A DNA stretch of 64,000 nt from Idiomarina aquatica. GTDB taxonomy: Bacteria > Pseudomonadota > Gammaproteobacteria > Enterobacterales > Alteromonadaceae. Where the stretch lies: the NCBI RefSeq assembly GCF_003987185.1, contig NZ_PIPS01000002.1, positions 248,001-312,000 on the forward strand. Direction: 5' to 3'. Both the position numbers and the translations under genes were made by a program. The notes beneath the pieces were generated by a model. That model was not told the DNA's origin and did not search any database. It saw only the letters and a program-made list of their open reading frames with translations. Numbering within the stretch: the first letter of the stretch is position 1; each line of letters opens with the position of its first letter. Shown here piece after piece: positions 18,879-27,167 of the stretch.

Positions 18879-19918
18879 TATGATTTGATGATGTATTTGT
18901 CGAGTAGCTTCGCGCCGTAAAGGCGCGAAGGTGTATAAAAGCCGCCGGGGTGCGGATGCTCCAGCGTATAAACAGCCAGTTCTACCGCGCCTTCGGCGGT
19001 CAGTGAATATCCATTCTTCACTTTTACCCGCATCTCTCGATGTTCGCCACGCGCATTGCGAATTTCTCCCCAAACATAGGTTGGATTGCGATCGCGCTCC
19101 TTGCTGTCCGGGCCTTCGCTGTTGGCCTCAATTTTTGCTTTCAGTTTGCGTTGTACCCACTGCCAGTTAAACACGCGTCGAAATGGGTTAAGTCGCCGTA
19201 AGCGTTTTACCAAGCGTGGACTGGCCGGGATATAGACTTCGATATTCGGTATTTCTGTGGTGTAGTAGGCCGTCGCAACATCGCCCCAGGGAATGGTCAT
19301 GGCCATTTTTTTTCCCGCTCCAAAGTCGATTTCGCGAGCTTTCCAGGCCAATGGCACCGTTTCTATGGTACCGTTAATGCGCGCTGCGCCACCCTGACCC
19401 AGACGTTCTACGCTGGTCTTGGCAGTGCCGCGGCTCATTCGTGAGGCCGAATCAAAACCCAGTGCAAGGTGTGTTGCATCGGGCATTTGCGCGTTTAATC
19501 GCGCAGCCACACAGTCAGTCGGAATAACGTCAAAGCCAGCTCCGGGACACAAAACGATGCCCGCCTCAGCCGCTTTGGCAGAGAGACTGTGAGCGTATTC
19601 AAACACATCAATTTCGCCGGTAATGTCCAGGTAATGGGTTTTACTGGCAATGCAGGCATGCATGAGGGGGGCTGCGGTGTGGCTGAAAGGGCCGGCGCAA
19701 TTGACCACCAGGTCGACATCCGCTAATTGTTGCTTAATGCTGTTGACGTCCTGCAACGAAAACTCGCGAAAAGGCAATTCCAGATGTCGGGCAAACTCGG
19801 CCAGAGTAACGCCGTTTCGGCCGGCCAGAATAGGAGAATAACCACGCTTTTTGGCTTGTCGGGCAATTAACTTGCCCGAGTACCCGTATGCGCCGTATAT
19901 CATCCAGCGCAATGCCAT
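18878..19918 (-). CDS. Saccharopine dehydrogenase-like oxidoreductase / trans-acting enoyl reductase family
   Basis: 346 residues. The N terminus IYGAYGYSGKLIARQAKKRG is a GxxGxxG Rossmann motif, followed by LAGRN, NCAGPF, HYLDITGE and CPGAGFDVIPTDC, all typical of the saccharopine-dehydrogenase-like group that includes mycobacterial trans-acting enoyl reductase. The substrate is unknown; true lysine metabolism is unlikely. The ATG at 19918 lies one base after the fur stop, so it is coupled to fur; a longer frame from 19975 would overlap fur by 56 bases and is rejected. A perfect 9-bp inverted repeat (18908-18930) lies within its last codons. Confidence 0.85.
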   Translation of the reverse strand: MALRWMIYGAYGYSGKLIARQAKKRGYSPILAGRNGVTLAEFARHLELPFREFSLQDVNSIKQQLADVDLVVNCAGPFSHTAAPLMHACIASKTHYLDITGEIDVFEYAHSLSAKAAEAGIVLCPGAGFDVIPTDCVAARLNAQMPDATHLALGFDSASRMSRGTAKTSVERLGQGGAARINGTIETVPLAWKAREIDFGAGKKMAMTIPWGDVATAYYTTEIPNIEVYIPASPRLVKRLRRLNPFRRVFNWQWVQRKLKAKIEANSEGPDSKERDRNPTYVWGEIRNARGEHREMRVKVKNGYSLTAEGAVELAVYTLEHPHPGGFYTPSRLYGAKLLDKYIIKS

Positions 19919-19919
19919 G

Positions 19920-20366
19920 CTAATCGGCCTCAGCAGCGAGCTTATACTCGCAGTTGTCACCGCGCTGACATTCACCGTAAAGGTATAGGCTGTGGTTGGT
20001 CAGTTTGATTTTGTTCTGTTCTGCGATGCGAACTTGACGCTCTTCGATGATGTCATCTTCAAACTCAAACACATGCCCACAGGTTAAGCACACCAGATGG
20101 TCATGATGTTCTTTTGCACTCAGCTCAAATACCGAACGGCCGCCTTCAAAATGATGGCGAGTGATGATACCGGCGTCATCAAACTGATTAAGAACCCGAT
20201 AAACGGTTGCTAAACCAATTTCGTCTTTCTGCTCAAGCAGGATCTTGTAGACATCTTCCGCGCTGATATGCTGATTTTCCGGTTTTTTCAGAATTTCCAG
20301 AATCTTCATGCGCGGAGAAGTGACTTTTAAGCCCGCTTTTTTTAACTGCTCGTCGTTTGTTGCCAT
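19920..20366 (-). CDS. fur: Ferric uptake regulator
   Basis: 148 residues, same as E. coli Fur. It represses iron uptake genes when bound to Fe(II). The N-terminal winged helix has LKKAGLKVTSPRMKILEIL and AEDVYKILLEQKDEIGLATVYRVL; the metal sites include HHFEGGRSVFE, HHDHLVCLTCGHVFEF and a C-terminal C-x5-C (ECQRGDNCE). The ATG at 20366 is chosen over an in-frame TTG at 20381 by length and N-terminal match. It lies downstream of ybfE and fldA, the same order as in E. coli. Confidence 0.96.
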   Translation of the reverse strand: MATNDEQLKKAGLKVTSPRMKILEILKKPENQHISAEDVYKILLEQKDEIGLATVYRVLNQFDDAGIITRHHFEGGRSVFELSAKEHHDHLVCLTCGHVFEFEDDIIEERQVRIAEQNKIKLTNHSLYLYGECQRGDNCEYKLAAEAD

Positions 20367-20398
20367 AATATCAGTCGCCAATCAGTTATCGTAATTAA

Positions 20399-20424
20399 GT
20401 TCAAGGGTTCAGCATACCCTGAAC
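20399..20424 (-). terminator. Stem-loop between fldA and fur
   Basis: GTTCAAGGGT and ACCCTGAAC pair with one bulge around a 7-base loop. There is no U tract, so it is more likely an mRNA stability or processing hairpin than a full terminator, leaving fur partly read from the fldA promoter. Confidence 0.45.
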
Positions 20425-20426
20425 TA

Positions 20427-20957
20427 CTAGTCGTTTGCCAGCTCCGCCAGGCACATTTCCTGGTAAACTTGCTGACACCACTTAGTCACACGTTCTTTGG
20501 TCAGTTCAGGTTGACGATCTTCATCAATACCCAGCCCGACAAAGTGGTTTTCATCAACCAATCCTTTCGAGGCTTCGAAATGATAGCCCTCGGTCGGCCA
20601 GTGACCCACAATCACAGCACCGCGTGCTTCAACAATGTCACGCACCATACCCATCGCATCCAAGAAGTACTCGGCGTAATCTTCCTGATCACCGCAGCCA
20701 AAAATAGCGACCAATTTATCGGTGAAGTCGATTTCTTCAAGTTCTGGGAAAAAGTCATCCCAATCGCATTGCGCTTCGCCGTAGTACCAGGTTGGAATAC
20801 CGAAAAGCAACAAATCATAGCCGGCAATATCTTCTTTACTGGACTTCGCGATGTCTTTAACATCGACTAACTTTTTACCCAGTTCTTTCTGGATCATTTG
20901 TGCGACAGCTTCGGTATTGCCTGTATCACTACCAAAGAAAATTCCTACGGTTGCCAT
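20427..20957 (-). CDS. fldA: Flavodoxin
   Basis: 176 residues, matching long-chain flavodoxin FldA. The FMN phosphate loop is GSDTGNTEAVA (residues about 9-19); the isoalloxazine loops are PTWYYGEAQCDWDD and GCGDQEDYAEYF. It is an acidic one-electron carrier that replaces ferredoxin under iron limitation and serves enzymes such as MetH and IspG. It starts three bases after the ybfE stop and precedes fur, so the trio is one operon. Confidence 0.96.
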   Translation of the reverse strand: MATVGIFFGSDTGNTEAVAQMIQKELGKKLVDVKDIAKSSKEDIAGYDLLLFGIPTWYYGEAQCDWDDFFPELEEIDFTDKLVAIFGCGDQEDYAEYFLDAMGMVRDIVEARGAVIVGHWPTEGYHFEASKGLVDENHFVGLGIDEDRQPELTKERVTKWCQQVYQEMCLAELAND

Positions 20958-20960
20958 AAA

Positions 20961-21284
20961 TCAATTTTCACCTGATTTGATAAGGTTAATGACTGCTGGC
21001 AGGAAGGTGTCTTCTCGTGCCAACGCGACTTTAACAACAGCTTCGACCAATTCCCCTCGGCTACAGTTCAAAGACTCCGCCAAATCGGTTAATTGTTGGT
21101 GTAGCTGCCGATCGGTTTTTAACTCAATACGTTTTTTGCCCTGCTGTTTGTCACGCAGCAATTGTTTACGTTTATTGATGCGCAACTGTTCACTGCGCGG
21201 CAACGGGTTCGTGCGGGGACGTCCGCGCCGGGGCTGATCGACAAATAAGTCGATGGTTACTTTATCGTTGTTTGCTTTTGCCAT
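20961..21284 (-). CDS. ybfE: YbfE family protein (LexA-regulated in E. coli)
   Basis: 107 residues. TIDLFVDQPRRGRPRTNPLPRSEQ, then QLRINKRKQLLRDKQQG, align well with E. coli YbfE as I recall it; the RGRPRTNP is an AT-hook-like motif. The C-terminal part (LKTDRQLHQQLTDLAESLNCSRGELVEAVV) resembles a ribbon-helix-helix domain, so it is probably DNA-binding. E. coli YbfE belongs to the LexA regulon, but no CTG-N10-CAG box is visible upstream here. It leads the fldA-fur transcript. Confidence 0.88.
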   Translation of the reverse strand: MAKANNDKVTIDLFVDQPRRGRPRTNPLPRSEQLRINKRKQLLRDKQQGKKRIELKTDRQLHQQLTDLAESLNCSRGELVEAVVKVALAREDTFLPAVINLIKSGEN

Positions 21285-21316
21285 GTGTGTTGTGAATTGC
21301 TATGCAGGTGCTTTTA

Positions 21317-21532
21317 TCAAAGTCCCGATTCCCAATACACCTGGATAATGCCCTTGGCGATAAATCCAAAACAGCCAAGAAACAACACCAGCCAGACGAT
21401 GAAACGGCCGAATTTGGGCACTGCCGATCGCTTTAACACATCGCGAATAGCAAGGCCTATTAATAAAAATAAGATGCCAAGCGTAATGTTGGTCGCCAGT
21501 ATCTCGATTTGTTCGTAGTATTCAGCCAACAT
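21317..21532 (-). CDS. DUF2788 family small membrane protein
   Basis: 71 residues with two membrane helices (about 13-31 and 43-64) separated by a basic loop RDVLKRSAVPKFGR. It resembles the DUF2788 proteins found between ybfF and ybfE in related marine gammaproteobacteria; function unknown. The ATG is at 21532, and the stop lies 32 bases before the ybfE start. It may be cotranscribed with ybfE-fldA-fur. Confidence 0.75.
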   Translation of the reverse strand: MLAEYYEQIEILATNITLGILFLLIGLAIRDVLKRSAVPKFGRFIVWLVLFLGCFGFIAKGIIQVYWESGL

Positions 21533-21609
21533 GAATTATGTACACCTCAGGCTGGTTAATATCGCGCATAGTCTACCATAGCGCGCTTCGGCTGACGACC
21601 CTGTGTCGC

Positions 21610-22386
21610 TCAAGGGTTTAAGAATTCGCGCACCAAGCGGTTAAAAATACGCGGCTTTTCTGCATGTAACCAATGCCCTGTGCCTTCGATAACTTTAACC
21701 TCGACGTCATCAAAACGCTGATTTATTTGGTCGCGATGCGCCTCGGTTAAATAATTGGAATCACCGCCCTTGATAAACAGCACCGGACCTGCGTAATGGC
21801 CCTCACTGACGTTACCGGCCAGCGTCGTGTAGTTGGCAATTAAGGCATCAATATTGAGCCGCCAACTGTAACCGTCGTCGCTCTTCCGCAGATTCTTCAG
21901 CAAAAACTGGCGCACGCCCTTATTTTTGACGGTGTTTGCCAGTTCGCTGTCGGCATCACTGCGGCTATTGACCTGACTGAGATCGAGGTTTTTCAATGCC
22001 GTTAAAATGTCGTCATGAGTGCCGTCATACTGAGCAGGCGCGATATCAGCAAACACGGCACGAGTGACCCGCTGCGGGTAATCCATTGCCAGTTGCATCG
22101 CAATTTTGCCGCCCATCGAGTGTCCGACGACTGCAAAGTCGTCGATGCCCAGACTGTCGCAGGTGGCGATGACGTCGGCGGCCATTTCACCGTAACTCAT
22201 GTGCTCGCAGTGCGGCGAATCGCCGTGGTTGCGGGCGTCAATCATGACACAGTAATACGCGTCTTCCAGCGCTCTGGCGAGGCTTTTTAAGTTGTCTTTG
22301 TCACCAAACAAACCATGGATGAGCACCACCGTCGGGTGTTGCTGTTGGCCAAGGGTTTGATATTCCAATGTTACTGACTCTGCCAT
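21610..22386 (-). CDS. ybfF: Alpha/beta hydrolase (YbfF-like esterase)
   Basis: 258 residues. Strand-loop VVLIHGLFGDKDNLKSLA carries the oxyanion HG motif, VVGHSMGGKIA holds the nucleophile serine, and GTGHWLHAEKP holds the catalytic histidine. E. coli YbfF is an esterase with activity on acyl-CoA and small esters. The start at 22386 (MAESVTLEYQ) is chosen because upstream residues do not look like the family. It is divergent from seqA, as in E. coli. Confidence 0.9.
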   Translation of the reverse strand: MAESVTLEYQTLGQQQHPTVVLIHGLFGDKDNLKSLARALEDAYYCVMIDARNHGDSPHCEHMSYGEMAADVIATCDSLGIDDFAVVGHSMGGKIAMQLAMDYPQRVTRAVFADIAPAQYDGTHDDILTALKNLDLSQVNSRSDADSELANTVKNKGVRQFLLKNLRKSDDGYSWRLNIDALIANYTTLAGNVSEGHYAGPVLFIKGGDSNYLTEAHRDQINQRFDDVEVKVIEGTGHWLHAEKPRIFNRLVREFLNP

Positions 22387-22499
22387 CTGGATGCCTTTAA
22401 TGGTAAACTTTGCCATCATTTTCGGGAGTTTATGCCTGCCTTGCAAGCGAATTAGGCAAACCATTGGTCAAAACCAGGGGCGATGAGGTAATACCATTC

Positions 22500-22985
22500 A
22501 TGAAACGAATTGAAGTAGAAGACGATTTGTACGCATACATAGCAAGTCACACCCAGCAAATAGGCGAGAGCGCATCGGATATTTTGCGCCGTCTGCTCGG
22601 GCTGGACGCTGCCACCGAAACCGCTGAACAGAGTCCGGAAAAAGCGACCGAAAGTGTCTTTAACCGCCTCAACCAGCAGGATGTTAATGTGCAAAAAAGC
22701 GTGGTCGCACGGTTTCTGTACATTCTCAGCATGTTGCATCGATCGCATCCGCAACAATTTGAGCAAGTACTGACCATTCGCGGGCGTGATCGCCAGTATT
22801 TTGCCCGCTCCGAGGAGGCACTGCTCACCAGCGGTAATAGCACTAACCCGAAAGCCATCCCGGGTTCGCCTTACTGGGTAGTAACCAACAACAATACGAC
22901 CAAGAAAAAATCCATGCTGACGCAAGTTGCTGAGCAATTGGGGTACAGTGCTGCCGAAGCGGAAAAAATAAGGGACTTTTTATAA
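22500..22985 (+). CDS. seqA: Negative regulator of replication initiation SeqA
   Basis: 161 residues (E. coli 181). SeqA binds hemimethylated GATC sites and delays re-initiation at oriC. The N-terminal multimerisation domain is MKRIEVEDDLYAYIASHTQQ with SASDILRRLLGL; after a short linker the C-terminal DNA-binding domain contains RFLYILSMLHR, IRGRDRQYFA and KAIPGSPYWVVTNNNT. The ATG at 22500 fits the family start. Its stop overlaps the pgm start by one base (TAATG), the same coupling as seqA-pgm in enterobacteria. Its presence implies Dam methylation. Confidence 0.95.
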   Translation: MKRIEVEDDLYAYIASHTQQIGESASDILRRLLGLDAATETAEQSPEKATESVFNRLNQQDVNVQKSVVARFLYILSMLHRSHPQQFEQVLTIRGRDRQYFARSEEALLTSGNSTNPKAIPGSPYWVVTNNNTTKKKSMLTQVAEQLGYSAAEAEKIRDFL

Positions 22986-24625
22986 TGGCCATGCATGAAC
23001 GTGCCGGGCAGGAGGCGACACCTGCGGATTTGATCAATATTGCGCAACTGACCAGTGCTTACTATGTTTATGAGCCGGATCCGCGCAATCCGGCCCAGAA
23101 AGTGAGTTTTGGTACCTCGGGTCATCGCGGCAGCGCGCTCAAGCGTAGCTTTAACGAAGCGCATATTCTGGCGATCGCGCAAGCGATTTGTGCCTACCGC
23201 GAAGAGCAGGGTATCCGCGGACCGATCCTGGTTGGCAAGGATACTCACGCGTTATCCGAATCGGCGTATCTGAGTGCGCTGGATGTGTTCTTAGGTAATG
23301 GGTTGGAAGTGCGGGTGCAAACGGAGCACGATTACACCCCGACACCGGCGATATCACACGCCATTTTAACCTACAACAAGGAGCATGAGGATGTTTGCGA
23401 TGGGGTCGTGATTACGCCGTCGCATAACCCTCCCCAGGACGGCGGCTTTAAATACAACCCGCCACACGGTGGGCCGGCCGACAGCGACGCCACCAAAACC
23501 ATTGAAAAATACGCTAATGCGCTGCTTTCCTCCGGTTTGCAGGGGGTTAACACCTGTGAATCAGAAGACGTCCTGGAGCATCCAGCGTTAGTCTTTTGCG
23601 ACTGGCGTCGCGACTACATCGAGAGCCTCACTCGAGTGATCGATATGGACGCGATTGCCTCCGCCAAGCTCAAACTTGGTATCGATGCGATGGGTGGTTC
23701 TGGTGCAAAATACTGGCGGCAGATTGCCGAGCACTACCGGTTGGACATCACCGTGCACAACGCACACGTGGATCCTGCTTTTGGCTTTATGACGCTGGAC
23801 AAAGACGGTCAGATCCGCATGGACTGTTCGTCACCGGCAGCGATGGCCGGTCTGCTGCAATACAAAGACCAGTATGATTTGGCCGGTGGCAATGATCCGG
23901 ATTACGACCGCCACGGCATTGTCACGCCAACGCACGGTCTACTTAACCCCAATCATTACTTAGCGGTTGCCATTGACTATCTGTGCCAGACGCGTCAGTG
24001 GAACGAGCAAGTGGCGATTGGTAAAACAGTGGTGTCCAGTGCCATGATCGACCGTGTTGTTGCTCATAACGGACGACCGTTACTGGAAGTTCCGGTTGGC
24101 TTCAAATGGTTTGCTCCGGGCCTCGCCGCGCAGACTATCGGCTTTGCCGGCGAGGAAAGCGCTGGTGCAACCTTGCTGGATCGTAACGGCGAGGTCTGGA
24201 CGACCGATAAAGACGGGATTGTGATGGTACTGCTGGCGGCAGAAATACTTGCCAAGACGGGTAAAAACCCGGGTCAATACTACGACCAACTGTGTCAGCA
24301 ACATGGCACGTCGTATTATCGCCGAGTGGATACAGCGTCTTCTACCGAGCAGAACAAAGCCTTTGCCGGTATCCGCGCTTATAAGGTGAAATTGCCACAA
24401 TTGGCTGGCGAAGCGGTAACCTCAATCGCGACGAAAGCGCCAGGTAATGACGCTCAGTTTGGTGGTATTAAAGTGACCACCGCTAATGGCTGGTTTGCTG
24501 CGCGACCGTCAGGCACCGAACCCGTTTATAAAATATACGCCGAAAGCTTTAACAGTGATGAGCATCTTACCGCCATCATTGAAGAAGCCCAGCAATGGGT
24601 TTCCGGGCTTCTCAGCAACGAGTAA
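22985..24625 (+). CDS. pgm: Phosphoglucomutase (alpha-D-glucose specific)
   Basis: 546 residues, the length of E. coli Pgm. It interconverts glucose-1-phosphate and glucose-6-phosphate for cell-surface sugar and glycogen chemistry. SFGTSGHRGSALKRSFNE is the N-terminal signature; the phosphoserine loop is VITPSHNPPQDGGFKYN; GGNDPDYDRHGIV binds metal; GFAGEESAGATLL and RPSGTEPVYKIY bind sugar and phosphate. It is coupled to seqA by a one-base overlap. Confidence 0.96.
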   Translation: MAMHERAGQEATPADLINIAQLTSAYYVYEPDPRNPAQKVSFGTSGHRGSALKRSFNEAHILAIAQAICAYREEQGIRGPILVGKDTHALSESAYLSALDVFLGNGLEVRVQTEHDYTPTPAISHAILTYNKEHEDVCDGVVITPSHNPPQDGGFKYNPPHGGPADSDATKTIEKYANALLSSGLQGVNTCESEDVLEHPALVFCDWRRDYIESLTRVIDMDAIASAKLKLGIDAMGGSGAKYWRQIAEHYRLDITVHNAHVDPAFGFMTLDKDGQIRMDCSSPAAMAGLLQYKDQYDLAGGNDPDYDRHGIVTPTHGLLNPNHYLAVAIDYLCQTRQWNEQVAIGKTVVSSAMIDRVVAHNGRPLLEVPVGFKWFAPGLAAQTIGFAGEESAGATLLDRNGEVWTTDKDGIVMVLLAAEILAKTGKNPGQYYDQLCQQHGTSYYRRVDTASSTEQNKAFAGIRAYKVKLPQLAGEAVTSIATKAPGNDAQFGGIKVTTANGWFAARPSGTEPVYKIYAESFNSDEHLTAIIEEAQQWVSGLLSNE

Positions 24626-24626
24626 A

Positions 24627-25916
24627 TTAACGTTTGAGGACGGCGTTGCCATCAACGTCGTCGCTCTGTTGCTCTTCATCTTCCGGCAATTCTTCCGCCA
24701 TTGATGTCAGTAGTTCATCCGATGTCTGTGATGGTGCCAATACCGCAAAGCTGCTGTGCAACTGGTCTTCGGCCTTGGCACGACGAGTAATACGGTACAG
24801 GGAATAAAGCCCCACAAACGCCGTCAGTCCGCCCAACAGTAAGAAGAAAAAGTTAATCGCGCCAAATTGCATCAGCGCCGCAACCGCTGGCGCACCGATG
24901 ATGGAGCCCGCACCACCAATTTTAATGATGGCACCGGTTGCGCCGACCATCTGATCACGTTCCAGATAATCGTTGGTGTGAGCCATGCCCAGTGAATACA
25001 GTGGCAGAATAAAAGCACCCAATACCGCGACCGCCAGATAAATCAACAAGGCATTACCGGCACCGAGTTGTGACAGGATGATGGCACTGACGGCGCCGCC
25101 ACCGGCACAAATGGTGATCACAAAACGACGGTCGATGCGGTCAGACAGCAAGCCAAACGGTGCCTGAGACAGAAGCCCGCCAACGATAAACGCCGACATA
25201 AAGAAGGTGATCTGTACCACACTCAAACCGATGTATGACGCGTACATTGGACCAATGCCATAGAACATCGCATAGCACGCTTGCATGATAAAGGCATTCA
25301 CCACGCCTAACGGCACGGTTTTGAACAACATTTTAATCGGTACTTTTTTGTTTTCGTGGGTGGTTGGCTCGACCGTAACACTGACCAAAATAGGGATCAG
25401 TGACAGGTTGATTAATAACGCGACAATGGCAAAGCCAATAAAGCCAGCCGGGTCGGCAACCCCCAAAATCAGCTGGCCGGCGATCAGGCCGGTATAAATA
25501 ATAACCAGATAGACGGACAGCAGCGTGCCGCGGCTGCGGTTATCGGCCATGGTATTAAGCCAGCTCTCGGCGATCACGAAGATGCCGGAAATCGCAAAAC
25601 CGGTAATAAAGCGCATCACAAACCAGACAATGGGATCAACCCAGATGGCTTGCACCAACACACTGAATGCGGCCAATGCCGCGAGGCCGCCGAAGGATCG
25701 GATGTAGCCGACTCGGCGAATGTCTTTGGGCGCGCGGGTTGAACCGAACAGGTAGCCAATAAAATAGGCTGACATGATAAAACCGGTGACCAGGGTACCG
25801 AAATCTTCGATGGTTGCGCGTAAACTGAGTAGGGTACTGGTCATGCCCACACAAACACCAATCAAACTGATGCTGGATAAAAGTGAACTGATCCCTCGAA
25901 GTTGCTTTTTAAGCAT
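24627..25916 (-). CDS. MFS transporter, YcaD-like
   Basis: 429 residues with about 12 hydrophobic helices and a polar, acidic C-terminal tail (EELPEDEEQQSDD). LFGSTRAPKDIRRVGYIR resembles the loop 2-3 motif of the major facilitator family, and FVIAESWLNTMADNRSRGTLLSVY matches the YcaD-type subgroup. The substrate is unknown. It is convergent with pgm (one base apart) and divergent from the DUF2066-hda operon; a palindrome lies just upstream of its start. Confidence 0.85.
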   Translation of the reverse strand: MLKKQLRGISSLLSSISLIGVCVGMTSTLLSLRATIEDFGTLVTGFIMSAYFIGYLFGSTRAPKDIRRVGYIRSFGGLAALAAFSVLVQAIWVDPIVWFVMRFITGFAISGIFVIAESWLNTMADNRSRGTLLSVYLVIIYTGLIAGQLILGVADPAGFIGFAIVALLINLSLIPILVSVTVEPTTHENKKVPIKMLFKTVPLGVVNAFIMQACYAMFYGIGPMYASYIGLSVVQITFFMSAFIVGGLLSQAPFGLLSDRIDRRFVITICAGGGAVSAIILSQLGAGNALLIYLAVAVLGAFILPLYSLGMAHTNDYLERDQMVGATGAIIKIGGAGSIIGAPAVAALMQFGAINFFFLLLGGLTAFVGLYSLYRITRRAKAEDQLHSSFAVLAPSQTSDELLTSMAEELPEDEEQQSDDVDGNAVLKR

Positions 25917-25930
25917 GGCCGACCCTGATT

Positions 25931-25956
25931 GCTAGAATTTTCCGCTATTCTAGCGG
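25931..25956. promoter_or_regulatory. Palindrome upstream of the MFS gene, possible operator
   Basis: GCTAGAAT (25931-25938) and ATTCTAGC (25947-25954) form a perfect 8-bp inverted repeat spaced by 8 bases; a nested CCGCTA/TAGCGG repeat (25942-25956) overlaps it. It lies 15 bases before the MFS start, in the shared upstream region, where a repressor could sit. Confidence 0.4.
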
Positions 25957-26000
25957 TCATAAGTCGGTTTGACTAGCAGGCTTTTACGATTCCCACAGGC

Positions 26001-26009
26001 TTATCCACA
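26001..26009 (+). promoter_or_regulatory. Perfect DnaA box upstream of DUF2066-hda
   Basis: TTATCCACA matches the strong DnaA-box consensus exactly. It lies about 70 bases before the DUF2066 start. Since the next gene, hda, controls DnaA-ATP hydrolysis, a regulatory role is plausible but one 9-base match can occur by chance. Confidence 0.5.
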
Positions 26010-26078
26010 AGTTGTCACTTGCTGTTACGAATACGGCTGTTTAAGATGCACACAACACCTTAAAAACGAAGCAGCAGC

Positions 26079-27167
26079 ATGAATTGTAAAACTCGTTTAG
26101 TTGCACTGATGATCATCTGCATGGTTGCATTGCCGTGGAGCGGTTCGACGGCGGCTAAATTGATCGAGGATCTTTACAGCGCGCGAGTCGATGTAAGTTC
26201 TCAGGCCAGTCAGCAACGTCAGCAGGCAATCCGTGCCGCGTTTGATCAGGTGATCATTAAGGTCACCGGTCAGTCGGCTCTGTTGGAACACCAGGCGGTG
26301 CAATCAGCGCGTCGGAATGTTAACGATTATTTGCTGCAATATGGTTACCAGCGGCAGGGTTCGCAACAACAACTGGAAGCGACCTTTGACGGGCGTAAAC
26401 TGAGGCAGTTGTTGGCGGATAATGAATTGCCTTACTGGGGAAGCCGCCGACCGGAATTGTTATTGTGGATTGCCCATGAACAGGATAACAACCGCCGTCA
26501 GTTGATTGGCAGCGGCGATGAGTCGATCTTTACTCAACAATTACGAACCTTTGCCCGTGCTGCCGGTATTCCTATTCAGTTACCGTTATTGGACTTAACC
26601 GATGCGATGACCGTTAGCCCCACCGATGTCTGGGGGCGCTTCACGCAACCCGTTGCCAAGGCGAGCCGTCGCTATGCGTCCGATGGGTACCTGATGGCAC
26701 GTATTACCCGCCTTGAAAATCCTGAGAACCCGGATCAGACCTACCGTCTTGACTGGTCTGTTGATGTCGAGTCTCGACGCCTGAATGGCGTGGTGTACGC
26801 ACAAAGTGAGGATTGGTTAGCAGAACCTTTTGTTAATGATTTACTGCAACAGTTGGCGAAAACTTACAGCGTGGTGAGCTCGGATCAGCAGGAGTTAATC
26901 GAGGTAGCGCTGGAAGTGCAGCAGTTGCAACGTTGGCAGGATGTGCTGGCGCTGGAGCAGTTTCTCAGTTCAGTGGCATCGGTAGAGTCGGTGCGACTAC
27001 AACAATACAGCACCGAACGCGCGCAGTTTACTGTGGTGGTGCGTGGTAGTGAGGATCATTTATTGCAAACCATTCAGCTAGACGGTCGCCTGGTTTCTCA
27101 GGACGTCAGCCCGTTTATTGAACCTAAGCGTCAGCAACAAAGCGTTTATCGTTGGGTAGCCAATTAA
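26079..27167 (+). CDS. DUF2066 domain exported protein
   Basis: 362 residues. A signal peptide (about 1-26, LVALMIICMVALPWSGSTAA) precedes a periplasmic protein of the DUF2066 family, recognised from LYSARVDVSSQASQQRQQAIRAAFDQVIIKVTGQS and PELLLWIAHE. Function unknown. Such genes commonly precede hda in marine gammaproteobacteria. The stop overlaps the hda start by one base (TAATG), so translation of hda depends on it. A DnaA box lies upstream. Confidence 0.82.
   Translation: MNCKTRLVALMIICMVALPWSGSTAAKLIEDLYSARVDVSSQASQQRQQAIRAAFDQVIIKVTGQSALLEHQAVQSARRNVNDYLLQYGYQRQGSQQQLEATFDGRKLRQLLADNELPYWGSRRPELLLWIAHEQDNNRRQLIGSGDESIFTQQLRTFARAAGIPIQLPLLDLTDAMTVSPTDVWGRFTQPVAKASRRYASDGYLMARITRLENPENPDQTYRLDWSVDVESRRLNGVVYAQSEDWLAEPFVNDLLQQLAKTYSVVSSDQQELIEVALEVQQLQRWQDVLALEQFLSSVASVESVRLQQYSTERAQFTVVVRGSEDHLLQTIQLDGRLVSQDVSPFIEPKRQQQSVYRWVAN

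Noticed and set aside
19919-19975. Extended N terminus for the saccharopine-dehydrogenase-like protein
   Set aside because: It would overlap the last 56 bases of fur in another frame; the Rossmann motif begins just after the ATG at 19918.
22387-22499. Small upstream reading frame extending seqA to 22410
   Set aside because: The extra residues do not fit the SeqA N terminus, which begins exactly at 22500.
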